NCBI GenBank assembly: GCA_016213785.1
Contig: JACQZQ010000124.1
Location: 1 to 55,424 of the forward strand
Origin: Acidobacteriota bacterium
GTDB taxonomy: Bacteria; Acidobacteriota; Blastocatellia; Chloracidobacteriales; JADJPF01
DNA length: 55,424 nucleotides
Direction of reading: 5' to 3'
A model generated the notes under the pieces. The model made no database searches. It was not told the DNA's origin and saw nothing but the letters and a program-made list of their open reading frames with translations. Both the position numbers and the translations under genes were made by a program. How positions within the stretch are numbered: the first letter of the stretch is position 1; the number at the start of each line of letters is the position of its first letter. Positions 17,888 through 26,440 of this stretch are shown here, piece by piece.

Positions 17888-19423
17888 TTATGGAATAGTT
17901 AGCGATATATAGCGATGTGATGCAGTTTGTCTTCTATTTCTCTCAATAAACAAAACTAATGAATCACCTGATTTTAATTTATTTATCGCTTGTAGAAAAT
18001 CCTCTTCCTTAAGTATAGCTTGCTTATTAACTTCCTTAATTATGTCTCCATCTTCTAAACCAGCATCATGTGCAACATTACCTATAACAACTGAGCGAAC
18101 CACAACACCTTCTATATTTTTATTTGGTTGTTGGGCACGGATTTCTGCTATAGATGAAAGAGCAATTCCTATACGTTGAATTACATCTTTATCTAATTTT
18201 GAAAGTTTTGGCTTTCCTTCTTGGATTGGTTTTAATGGATTAGTAGTTGGCCTAGTTTGTCGCTCAATTAAAGTAACTGTAGCAGATTGAAGTAATCCAT
18301 TACGTAGATATTTTAGTTTTGTAGGAGTATTTACCCTAGTAGAGACAATATATCTAACTAAATCACGATCATCTTTAACATTATGACCGTTAAACTCAAC
18401 TATAACATCACCGCTTTTTAGACCTGCTTTAGCTGCTGGGCCATCGACTTCAGTAATATCATGAATTAATGCGCCAAGAGGTTCTTTTAAGCTATAAATT
18501 TGAGCAAACTGTGGAGTAACTTTGCTAGGATAAACTCCTAAATAGCCTCTAGAAACACGACCTTGGGTTATTAACTGGCTATAGACATCCATAAAAATTG
18601 ATGCTGGAACAGCAAAACCAACACCCTCAAAATTACCTCTACGAGTAGCAATCTGAGAATTTATACCTATTACTTCTCCTGCTAAATTAACAAGTGGGCC
18701 TCCAGAATTTCCTGGATTAATTGCCGCATCTGTTTGTAAAAATTGCTGAAAATTTCGGTTTTGGTCTGTAATACGTTCTTTAGCGCTAATAATTCCTGCT
18801 GTTACGGTTTGTTCTAAACCAAAAGGACTACCAATAGCTAAAACCCAATCACCTACTGTAATACGTTCAGAATCCCCTATTTGGCTAGCCTTTAGAGCTT
18901 TACTAGAACTTACTTTAAGAACGGCTAAGTCTGTTTCTTCATCAAAACCGACTAAATTAGCTGTTAGTGTTGCTCCATCAGTAAATCTAGTCTTTATTTT
19001 ATTAGCATCTTTTACCACATGGTAATTAGTTAAAATATACCCACTTGAGTCAATTACAAAACCAGATCCACTACTTTGGCTAAAAGCTATATCTCTTTCA
19101 CCATCAAGATCAACTGTAGTAATATGGACTACGCTAGATTCTACTATTTGAGCAGCATTAGCAAAGGCAGTTGAAAGAGATAAAGGAGAGTTAGCTTCAG
19201 CGTTCATACGGATATTTGAAGGTATTTCCGGTGCTGCACCTGCACGTTTAACGACCAAAGAACCTATACCAATACCTGTTAGTAAAATAAAAACTAACCC
19301 AATAACAAGCCCTGGGCCTGTTAATCTGATAGTTACAACTTTTTCAGGAAAAAGTTCTTTAGAAACCTTATTAGATTTTTTAGAAAAAGACTGATTCTCT
19401 AAGTTTGGCTTAGTGTCTTGCAT
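17888..19423 (-). CDS. htrA: DegP/HtrA-type trypsin-like serine protease with two PDZ domains
   Basis: This is a periplasmic quality-control protease. The 511-residue protein has a short cytosolic N-terminus and one membrane anchor at about 36-58. The protease domain carries the triad H135 (TNYHVV), D165 (TDLAVLK) and S240 (NPGNSGGPL). PDZ1 spans about 295-390 and PDZ2 about 425-505. The single N-terminal anchor without a cleavage motif suggests membrane attachment, as in DegS or HhoA-like forms, although two PDZ domains point to DegP/DegQ. GGAGG lies 7 bp before the ATG. The MBL-fold gene is translated directly behind it. Confidence 0.9.
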   Translation of the reverse strand: MQDTKPNLENQSFSKKSNKVSKELFPEKVVTIRLTGPGLVIGLVFILLTGIGIGSLVVKRAGAAPEIPSNIRMNAEANSPLSLSTAFANAAQIVESSVVHITTVDLDGERDIAFSQSSGSGFVIDSSGYILTNYHVVKDANKIKTRFTDGATLTANLVGFDEETDLAVLKVSSSKALKASQIGDSERITVGDWVLAIGSPFGLEQTVTAGIISAKERITDQNRNFQQFLQTDAAINPGNSGGPLVNLAGEVIGINSQIATRRGNFEGVGFAVPASIFMDVYSQLITQGRVSRGYLGVYPSKVTPQFAQIYSLKEPLGALIHDITEVDGPAAKAGLKSGDVIVEFNGHNVKDDRDLVRYIVSTRVNTPTKLKYLRNGLLQSATVTLIERQTRPTTNPLKPIQEGKPKLSKLDKDVIQRIGIALSSIAEIRAQQPNKNIEGVVVRSVVIGNVAHDAGLEDGDIIKEVNKQAILKEEDFLQAINKLKSGDSLVLFIERNRRQTASHRYISLTIP

Positions 19424-19602
19424 GTAAAGCCTCCACCCTAAATATTTTAGGTGAGTCCAAGAGTTAACTTTAAATTAAGTTATTAATAAACTGTTTAATG
19501 ATTGATGATTATAGCAGAGCAAAAGAAAAATCGCTTCCTGAAAAATTTGTTTTAGCCTTTTCAAGCTATAAACTAGAGGGTTATTAAGCTAAGGATTAAG
19601 TT

Positions 19603-19626
19603 AATAAGTTTTAGCAAAAACTTATT
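19603..19626 (-). terminator. Hairpin at the end of the orphan helical gene
   Basis: Arms 19603-19612 and 19617-19626 give a 10-bp AT-rich stem overlapping the minus-strand stop codon. The following sequence is only weakly T-rich, so termination is uncertain. Confidence 0.35.
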
Positions 19627-20695
19627 GATTAAGTTTCTTTAGTAGTGGATCTAGATTCTTATCTAGAATTTGGATTGCAGAACGGATGCTTTGGATAACT
19701 TTTAAGAGTTCTGTTTTATCTAAAGTAATACTATTATTATTTATTTGAGAAACCGCTGAAAGGTGTTGAGCAACAATTTCTGCACCTAGTTTGTCTAGCC
19801 TTTTAGGATCAACTTTAGGGATCTGAATACTTTCATCATAATCTTCCATTAAAGGTTCTATAGGGATATCATCTAAAGTTCTTTCTACTGCTTCTATACT
19901 ATAGCTTTTTGGAATAGGCTGAAAAAAATTAGCTAAACGCGATTGTTCAGCTAAAAAAAGTGCTCTAAATGTACTACGAATATCAATATTAAGTGCAACT
20001 ATTTCAGTTAAAATAGCTGGTTGGAAAAGCAAATCTCCTAACCCACTTTTTAGTTTACGCAAACGTAAAAGTACTTGTTTTTCTATTAATTCTCTTAAAG
20101 ACCTAACAGTTAATAATCTTTTTCTCTCAAATTCTAAAATTTCAATTGCGTCTCTTGCTTCATTAACAGGCATTGGTACTAAACCAAAACTTAAATATAT
20201 TTTCTCTAGGCGTTCTCTTATAATAGGTAGCTGTGATAGAGAAACAGAAGCATGCTCTTGTTGTTTAATTAATAGTTGTCCCCACCAAGTAGCAATTAGG
20301 TCAATTTTATCCCTATCATTACTAGTTTTAATAGATTTACTTAAATAAAAAGAAAGGATTATTTCCAAAGTATTACTATCAGGAATAGTAACTTGTTCAA
20401 AATATTGGCGTAATGCGCTAGCAGAAAGATCAGAGTCAAATTTCTCTAAAGCTTGTCGCCAAAGAGAAAGTCTTGCAGCAATCTCTATTTCAAGCTCATT
20501 AAGATATTCGCCTTCCTTAAAGGTCAAAATATCATTTTCTAGACCATTAACATCAAACTCCAACTCATCTTGCAATTGATCACTTACTTGAGATAGAGAA
20601 GTGAAAAATTGATGAAGTGTAGAAAATAGTTGAAAGTCTTCTAAATGGCTGCGATAAGTCGTCATCCTTGCTAAAGTCTCAAATTTTTCTGACAT
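19622..20695 (-). CDS. Orphan alpha-helical protein (357 aa)
   Basis: I do not recognise this family. The protein has no signal peptide and no membrane segment. It is rich in Leu, Glu, Asp and Lys with heptad-like spacing, suggesting a long helical bundle or coiled coils. There are no cysteine clusters or nucleotide-binding motifs, and an acidic stretch, EPLMEDYDESIQI, sits near residue 280. GAGG lies about 9 bp before the ATG. It is upstream of htrA on the same strand, 198 bp away, but whether they are linked is unclear. A cytosolic structural or regulatory role is possible, with nothing specific to support it. Confidence 0.6.
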   Translation of the reverse strand: MSEKFETLARMTTYRSHLEDFQLFSTLHQFFTSLSQVSDQLQDELEFDVNGLENDILTFKEGEYLNELEIEIAARLSLWRQALEKFDSDLSASALRQYFEQVTIPDSNTLEIILSFYLSKSIKTSNDRDKIDLIATWWGQLLIKQQEHASVSLSQLPIIRERLEKIYLSFGLVPMPVNEARDAIEILEFERKRLLTVRSLRELIEKQVLLRLRKLKSGLGDLLFQPAILTEIVALNIDIRSTFRALFLAEQSRLANFFQPIPKSYSIEAVERTLDDIPIEPLMEDYDESIQIPKVDPKRLDKLGAEIVAQHLSAVSQINNNSITLDKTELLKVIQSIRSAIQILDKNLDPLLKKLNQ

Positions 20696-20880
20696 ATTTT
20701 TGCCTCAAACCATTATCTACACAAGTGTAAGAGAATATTAATTCTCTCGCAACTATAAAGATAGATTTATTAAAAATTTTAATAAATAAAAATCTATTAC
20801 TTATTTTTCAATACTAATAGAAAAATTTATATGCTAAATTAACTAACTTAATAACTTATACTTTCTAATAAGGAGACGTG

Positions 20881-21684
20881 ATGGTGGATACTGTTGATAT
20901 GGCTGAAAAAAAATTCATTACTATAAATGATGTAAAAACTCACATAAAAACTGCTGGTAAAGGTCAGGCAATAGTCTTTCTTCATGGCATGGGACTTTCA
21001 GATCTTTGGCTAGATTTTCATCAAGAATTAGCAAAAGATTTTTTGCTTTATGCCCCTGATCATCCTGGATTTGGTTTAAGTGATAATCCTGAGTACTTTG
21101 ACAGTATGGAAGATTTTATACTCCACTATGTCGATCTTTTCACTGCCTTAAATCTCAACTCAGTTACTCTAGTTGGTCATTCTCTTGGGGGTTGGATTGG
21201 AGCAGAAATAGCATCATTTTTTCCTCAATTAATAAAAAAACTGGTACTTATCTCTCCTAGTGGTTTACGTATTGCTAATAGCCCTATTGCTGATATATTT
21301 GCCCTCTCAGCCGAACAACTAGCAATGCTTTGTTTTAATGATATTAGTAAAGTTATGGTAGTAGCAGCCCAAAGAGATAGGTCTGATATGAAAAAACTAT
21401 TTCTACAAGATTACCGTGAACGAACTATGGTAGCTAAATTAGCTTGGACTTTAGGCTATAGCCCTAAATTAGAGCGCCGTCTTCGTCGTATATCCTCGCC
21501 TACTCTAATAATTTGGGGTAAGGAAGATCAATTAATTTCTACTGCCTATGCACAAGCCTATAAAAATGCTATTAATGGTTCTAGCTTAGCAATAATAGAT
21601 GATTGTGGACATGTGCCTATAGTAGAACAAACAGAACAAACCATTAATTTAATCAAAGAATTTATTATGAAGGAGCAAGGTTAA
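20881..21684 (+). CDS. Alpha/beta-hydrolase
   Basis: The ATG at 20881 is preferred over a GTG one codon earlier because AGGAG then sits at a good 5-bp spacing. The 267-residue protein has an oxyanion-loop motif FLHGMGLSDLW, the nucleophile elbow GHSLGG (S101), an acid at IIWGKEDQLIS and a catalytic His at DCGHVPIVEQ. This is a complete catalytic triad for an esterase, lactonase or C-C hydrolase. Its stop codon overlaps the ATG of the luciferase-like oxidoreductase by one base, so the two enzymes are translationally coupled. They may act in one pathway, perhaps oxygenation followed by hydrolysis. Confidence 0.85.
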   Translation: MVDTVDMAEKKFITINDVKTHIKTAGKGQAIVFLHGMGLSDLWLDFHQELAKDFLLYAPDHPGFGLSDNPEYFDSMEDFILHYVDLFTALNLNSVTLVGHSLGGWIGAEIASFFPQLIKKLVLISPSGLRIANSPIADIFALSAEQLAMLCFNDISKVMVVAAQRDRSDMKKLFLQDYRERTMVAKLAWTLGYSPKLERRLRRISSPTLIIWGKEDQLISTAYAQAYKNAINGSSLAIIDDCGHVPIVEQTEQTINLIKEFIMKEQG

Positions 21685-22826
21685 TGTCTAAAAAAATGCA
21701 GTTCTATTATTTTCACTTAATGCCTTATCCTTATTTATCTGAAAATTTTCATCAGGAATATGAATCTACTTGGGTTACATTGCCTAATAGCCTCTATGAT
21801 CCTGAAAAAGGGCATGAACTTTATAACCGCTATATAGATGAGTTAGTTAAAGCAGCAGAAATGGGTTGGGATGGAGTTTGTGTAAATGAACATCATCAAA
21901 ATGCTTATGGGACAATGCCATCACCTAATATTATTGCAGCAATGCTAGTTCATAGAATAAAAACAGCTAAAATTGCAATTGTAGGTAATGCTTTGCCTCT
22001 ACATGATGACCCTTTACGTGTCGCAGAAGAAATAGCTATGCTTGATGTAATTAGCGGAGGAAGAATTATTTCTGGCTTTGTTCGTGGTACAGGAATGGAG
22101 TATTTTTCCTATAATATTAACCCAGCTCATTCTCGTGAGCGTTTCTATGAAGCACATGATTTAATTATTCGTGCTTGGACTGAAAACGGCCCATTTAGAT
22201 TTGAGGGTAAACATTATAATTATCGTTATGTTAACCCTTGGCCTAGACCTTTGCAAAAACCACATCCTCCTATTTGGCTTCCTGGAACAGGCAGTTTAGA
22301 AACCATTGAATTTGCAGCAGAAAAACGCTACCCATTTATGATGGTTTTTTCCCCTCAAAAATACCAGCGTAAAGCTTATGAAATGTATAGACGCTTAGCA
22401 GAGGAAAAATTCGGTTATGAAGCCCAACCAAGTCAACTTGCTTTTGCTATTCCTACTTTTGTAGCAGAAACAGACGCAATTGCCAGAAAAGAAGCTGAGC
22501 AACATATTTTGTGGCTCTTTCATAAAGGACTTCATACAACACTACAATTTTCTTTTCCACCTGGTTATGTTTCAGAAAAATCTTTAGCCTCAATCCTAGG
22601 CTCAGGTCTAAAACAGTTCTACCAACTTAGTTTTCAAGAATTAATTGATGAAGGCTATATTATTGTTGGTAGCCCTGCTACTGTTATTGAAAAACTTAGT
22701 GTTTATACTGAAGAAATGAAAGCTGGAATACTTATAGGTGGTGCACATTGTGGTGATATGCCTAAAGAATTAGTAGATAAAAATATGGAAATGTTTGCTA
22801 AGGAAGTTATTCCACATTTTCGTTAA
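21684..22826 (+). CDS. LLM-class flavin-dependent oxidoreductase (luciferase-like)
   Basis: The 380-residue protein matches the bacterial luciferase-like superfamily. It has an N-terminal segment with WDGVCVNEHHQNAYGTMPSP, then IAIVGNALPLHDDPLRVAEE, LDVISGGRIISGFVRG and the later RPLQKPHPPIWLPGTGS. These proteins use FMNH2 or F420 to oxygenate or oxidise carbon compounds, often in hydrocarbon or peptide-metabolite breakdown. The cofactor and substrate cannot be told apart from sequence alone. AAGGAGC lies within the end of the hydrolase gene about 9 bp upstream, consistent with coupled translation. A bidirectional terminator follows. Confidence 0.85.
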   Translation: MSKKMQFYYFHLMPYPYLSENFHQEYESTWVTLPNSLYDPEKGHELYNRYIDELVKAAEMGWDGVCVNEHHQNAYGTMPSPNIIAAMLVHRIKTAKIAIVGNALPLHDDPLRVAEEIAMLDVISGGRIISGFVRGTGMEYFSYNINPAHSRERFYEAHDLIIRAWTENGPFRFEGKHYNYRYVNPWPRPLQKPHPPIWLPGTGSLETIEFAAEKRYPFMMVFSPQKYQRKAYEMYRRLAEEKFGYEAQPSQLAFAIPTFVAETDAIARKEAEQHILWLFHKGLHTTLQFSFPPGYVSEKSLASILGSGLKQFYQLSFQELIDEGYIIVGSPATVIEKLSVYTEEMKAGILIGGAHCGDMPKELVDKNMEMFAKEVIPHFR

Positions 22827-22880
22827 AAGTAGGGAGTGACCTAAAAGTAGAGAGTGACACATAGGTCACTCTCTACTTTT
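22825..22880. terminator. Bidirectional 16-bp terminator with a duplicated arm
   Basis: Arms 22843-22858 and 22865-22880 pair perfectly with a 6-nt loop. Immediately upstream, 22825-22840 is a near-identical second copy of the left arm with one change. The right arm overlaps the stop codon of the convergent cysteine desulfurase. Confidence 0.85.
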
Positions 22881-23994
22881 TAATGAATTTAATAATACGG
22901 TTTGCCGCTTCTATGGCTTGTTCCTCTGTAACATATTTACCAAAACTAAACCTAACCGCTCCTAGTGCATCTTCTGCACTAAGTCCCATTGCAGAAAGCA
23001 CGCTAGAGGCTTGGCGTGAAGTAGTATGACAAGCTGCACCTAAAGAAGCCGCTATATCTGTTGCAATTAAAAGCTCTTGCCCATCAAAGCCGCGAAAACT
23101 TAAATTTAATGTATTTGGCAGTCTCTCAGTAGGATGACCGTTTAAGATAACGTTTTCTAAAGAATTTGTTAAAAGTTTATGAAAAAGATCTCTATTTGCT
23201 TTGACTTTATTGATTATGTTTTCTCCTTTATTTTTTGCTATTTCACAAGCTTTTCCAAGCCCAACAGCACCTGCTACATTAACTGTACCTGCACGACGAC
23301 CATTTTCATGTCCTGCACCTAACATATAAGGAGCTAAGTCTATTGCTTGACGAACAATTAAAGCTCCAACTCCTTTTGGGCCATAAAATTTATGTGCTGC
23401 AACTGTCATCATATCAATAGACATTTCTTGTATATCTATAGGCAACTTACTGATAGATTGTGCTGTATCTGTATGAAAATAAATACCTTTTTTACGAGCA
23501 ACTTTGCCTATTTCTGAGATTGGTTGAATTGTCCCTACTTCATTATTTGCATGCATAATACTAATAAGTATAGTTTTATCAGTTATACTACGCTCTAGTA
23601 ATGTTATATCTATTTGGCCTAGGCCATTAACAGGTAAAAAAGTAGTTTCAAACCCTTCTAATTCAAGTTCTTTACAACATTTAATAATTGATGGGTGTTC
23701 AATTTGTGATGTAATAATATGGTTGCCTAAACTATGACGACTACGTGCAACACCGCGAATTACAGAATTATTACTTTCTGTTCCTCCACCAGTAAAAATT
23801 ACTTCACTTGGCAGGCAGTTAACTAATGCTGCTACTTGGTTTCGCGCTTCTTCTAAGCCTTTTCTAGCTGCTTGCCCAAAACTATGAAAGCTTATGCTAT
23901 TAGCAAAATTATCAGTCAAATATGGAAGCATTGCTTCTAAGACTTCCTTATCTAAAGGAGAAGTTGCATTATAATCAAGGTAAATACTTGTCAT
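22873..23994 (-). CDS. Cysteine desulfurase/selenocysteine lyase-like aminotransferase class V protein
   Basis: The PLP enzyme releases sulfur or selenium from cysteine or selenocysteine. The 373-residue protein has LDYNATSP at the start, GGGTESNN, H100, D176 in FHTDTAQS, and the PLP lysine K202 in AAHKFYGPKG. The mobile-loop cysteine C322 lies in SLGAACHTTS rather than the usual SGSACSS of NifS/IscS. A GAACH loop is what I recall from eukaryotic selenocysteine lyase. No scaffold (IscU, SufU) or regulator gene adjoins it, so it may serve tRNA thiolation, Fe-S assembly or selenium recycling. AAGGA precedes the ATG. Confidence 0.85.
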   Translation of the reverse strand: MTSIYLDYNATSPLDKEVLEAMLPYLTDNFANSISFHSFGQAARKGLEEARNQVAALVNCLPSEVIFTGGGTESNNSVIRGVARSRHSLGNHIITSQIEHPSIIKCCKELELEGFETTFLPVNGLGQIDITLLERSITDKTILISIMHANNEVGTIQPISEIGKVARKKGIYFHTDTAQSISKLPIDIQEMSIDMMTVAAHKFYGPKGVGALIVRQAIDLAPYMLGAGHENGRRAGTVNVAGAVGLGKACEIAKNKGENIINKVKANRDLFHKLLTNSLENVILNGHPTERLPNTLNLSFRGFDGQELLIATDIAASLGAACHTTSRQASSVLSAMGLSAEDALGAVRFSFGKYVTEEQAIEAANRIIKFIKK

Positions 23995-24203
23995 TAATCA
24001 TTGTCCTTAATAAATTTATCAGATATTTTTTTATTTTCGTAGTATAGTTTAAGCCACTCTGTTTCTAACAACAACCTTATCTAAGAAACTATTAAGGTTT
24101 CATTAAAATTTTATTAAGATTTATGGGAATAAATTAACATATTTCTTAAACTAGGTTATCATTTTGACTATATTTTCAATCCAGCTTACACAAAATAAAA
24201 TCT

Positions 24204-25568
24204 ATGGACAGTACTAAACCTAACAATAAACGCATTTTACTTTCAGAAGTGATTGTTTCAGATGAAGATCCAGTAATAGCTAGAGTAGCCTTAAAGCTTG
24301 GAGAGCAATTAGAGTGGGGAGAGTCAACTGGAGAAAAAAAAATAGCTTTTACTATAATTGGTCAAGCAACATTAGAGGCATTAAATAGAATTCTTCCGCG
24401 TCCTTTAGATGCTAAACTTGATTATGTTGAAGCAGTTGCAGCCCAAAGAGAAAATACCCCTCAAACAGCACTTTCTTTAATTCGCTTTCGTGAACCACAA
24501 AAAGAAATATTCTTAAATGGCAGTTGCCCTATAGGAAATTCTCCTTATCAGGCTGCGGCTAAATCAGTCCTTGATGCACTAAATCGTAAAATTGATATAG
24601 AGATACAGCGTGCTGCATTACGCGCACGTACTACAGGAGCTTTAGTAGCTACTAGCGATATGATGTCACTTACTAATACAGACATCTCTCAACAAAGTAA
24701 TGCGTCTAGTAGTTTACCTAGTAGTTTACCTAGTAGTTTACCTAGCACAGAAAATCATAATAAACCTATTAATAAAGAAACTAATGTTGTAGAAGATGCA
24801 CTTAATCTTGAACGGGCTTCTAATCTTTCTACCCAAGCTTATTCTTGTTCAATGAAAGGCAATTATGAGCAAGCAGCCTTTTACTATCAACAAGCCATAG
24901 AACTAGAAGAATCAAATGCTCGCTACCATTATGAACTTGGCCTTGTATTAAGCAAGTTACCTGATAACAAAAGAGAAGCGCGTATAGCATTAAAGCGTGC
25001 AGTAGAATTAAACCCAAGTGAAGTTACTTACACAAAAGAGTTAGATTATTTTGATAGAGGTGATCAACTAGCTCAACTACCTACACCTGAGAGTCAAATA
25101 GTTAGTGGTAAAACAGGGTCTTTAAGAGTTAAAGAAGAAGATAAGACTCCAATGCGAAAACCTGTTACTAATAAAGTTGTTGTAGCGGTTTTAGTTGTAA
25201 TTTTATCTATAGCTGTAATACCAATTCTTATCTTCTTTATTAATAGTGAATTTAGTTCAAGCAGTGATGAGTTAATGGATCCAGAGCTTCCACCACCACT
25301 AAAGCTAGTTTATACTTGGCCTTCTGTTGAATCAGGTAAGACTATAAAACAAAAAACCGATGAAATAATAAAAAAAGAGGGTTTAGGAAGTAATAGTTCT
25401 TCTTTTTGGTCTGTTGATATAGATAAGACAGGAAAATTTATAGTGTCTTTTTCTTATGAAGGAAAAAATCAAAAGATACAAAAAGCTATTTGGAATGTGG
25501 ATATGCCTAAAAGGGTTCTAATACCTACGAATGAAGGGGCTGAAACTATTAGCGGGAAAATCAAATAG
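24204..25568 (+). CDS. TPR-containing single-pass membrane protein (454 aa)
   Basis: I do not recognise the family. Residues 1-140 form a folded N-terminal region without known motifs. A Ser/Leu/Pro linker near residue 168-180 comes from a perfect 12-bp tandem repeat in the DNA. Residues about 200-290 contain tetratricopeptide repeats with the usual LN, A..Y and AI.L. pattern. One membrane helix lies near 322-346 and about 110 residues follow it, probably on the periplasmic side. It may be a scaffold spanning the inner membrane. The ATG lacks a clear ribosome binding site. It is convergent with the pilin gene. Confidence 0.55.
   Translation: MDSTKPNNKRILLSEVIVSDEDPVIARVALKLGEQLEWGESTGEKKIAFTIIGQATLEALNRILPRPLDAKLDYVEAVAAQRENTPQTALSLIRFREPQKEIFLNGSCPIGNSPYQAAAKSVLDALNRKIDIEIQRAALRARTTGALVATSDMMSLTNTDISQQSNASSSLPSSLPSSLPSTENHNKPINKETNVVEDALNLERASNLSTQAYSCSMKGNYEQAAFYYQQAIELEESNARYHYELGLVLSKLPDNKREARIALKRAVELNPSEVTYTKELDYFDRGDQLAQLPTPESQIVSGKTGSLRVKEEDKTPMRKPVTNKVVVAVLVVILSIAVIPILIFFINSEFSSSSDELMDPELPPPLKLVYTWPSVESGKTIKQKTDEIIKKEGLGSNSSSFWSVDIDKTGKFIVSFSYEGKNQKIQKAIWNVDMPKRVLIPTNEGAETISGKIK
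24707..24742 (+). repeat. 12-bp tandem repeat, three perfect copies
   Basis: The unit TAGTAGTTTACC is present three times at 24707-24718, 24719-24730 and 24731-24742, in frame inside the TPR membrane protein gene. It encodes Ser-Ser-Leu-Pro repeats in the linker. Because the unit is a multiple of three, copy-number change would vary linker length without a frameshift. Confidence 0.9.
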
Positions 25569-25601
25569 CTTCAACCCTCTTTATTAAAAATCAATCTTAA
25601 T

Positions 25602-26183
25602 CTAATTAAGAGGTTTTAGACCTTCTGCTATTGGGTTAGAAGTCCCTATACCAACATCTCCTAATCCTCCATATAAAACACCTTGATCAGAACTAATAAA
25701 AAAAGTACGAGACCCTGAACCTAAACGGCTTGTGGGATAAGCCACTGTTGGGTGAGCGTGAAAATAATACCTTGTAGCAGTTTGGGTTGAAGTATCGCTG
25801 GTAAATCCATTACTTGCGCCTACATCAGAAGGTTTATACATGTGGTATCTATACCCGTTTAATCTAGCATCAACATCATTTATACTTCTACCAAATCTAT
25901 CATCTAAAAACCCATTAACAGCTAAACGGCCTAAAGTTAAAGCATATGAGTTATGTACAGAAAAATGCGATGTTTGGGCAGAATGTATACTGCGACAATT
26001 AGCTATTGCCCCTGCTTCATTAGCAGCGCGGCGGGATGCAATGAGGTTAGGTACTGCTATGGCTGAAATAATCCCTATTATTACAGTTACTACCAGTAAT
26101 TCTATTAGAGAAAATCCTTTTTCCTTAAGTTTTTTTGGTGCAAAAGATTTTGTGATTTTTGTGCTTGATGTGTTGATTTTCAT
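25602..26183 (-). CDS. Type IV pilin-like prepilin (193 aa)
   Basis: The precursor has the prepilin peptidase site KEKG|FSLIELLVV, with cleavage expected after G23. The mature N-terminus has Glu at position 5 (E28 in the precursor) and a long hydrophobic helix ending near residue 45. Residues after 55 carry a globular head with Gly/Ser/Thr-rich strands. The 23-residue charged leader and length suit a type IVa-like pilin or type II secretion pseudopilin. No secretion or pilus operon adjoins it, so it may be an accessory pilin. A GGGGG ribosome binding site lies 9 bp upstream. It is divergent from accD. Confidence 0.85.
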   Translation of the reverse strand: MKINTSSTKITKSFAPKKLKEKGFSLIELLVVTVIIGIISAIAVPNLIASRRAANEAGAIANCRSIHSAQTSHFSVHNSYALTLGRLAVNGFLDDRFGRSINDVDARLNGYRYHMYKPSDVGASNGFTSDTSTQTATRYYFHAHPTVAYPTSRLGSGSRTFFISSDQGVLYGGLGDVGIGTSNPIAEGLKPLN

Positions 26184-26440
26184 AAATTTAGCCCCCTAAA
26201 CTTTATTATTTTTGAAATCCCCTCAAAACAACAAGCCCTTATTATTTTTTATCTTTTGGCAGATTTTAACATATATATTAAACAATAGTAGAAAAACTAT
26301 TAACATCTTAACAAAAGATAAATAATTTTATTTCTAATAATCCGTCGGCTAGTTTTGCCCTAAGGCTTAAGCACATGTTAGACTTTCTGTTTTCTAATTT
26401 ATCTAAAAATTTTTATTTTCTATTGTGAGGCAATAAATCA

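Noticed and set aside
24164-24186. TTGACT-like promoter before the TPR membrane protein gene
   Set aside because: The -10 candidate matches only three of six positions, no better than chance in AT-rich DNA.
25572-25614. Weak hairpin between the TPR membrane protein gene and the pilin gene
   Set aside because: The stem has a bulge and a long AT-rich loop, with no clear T-tract, so it was not called.
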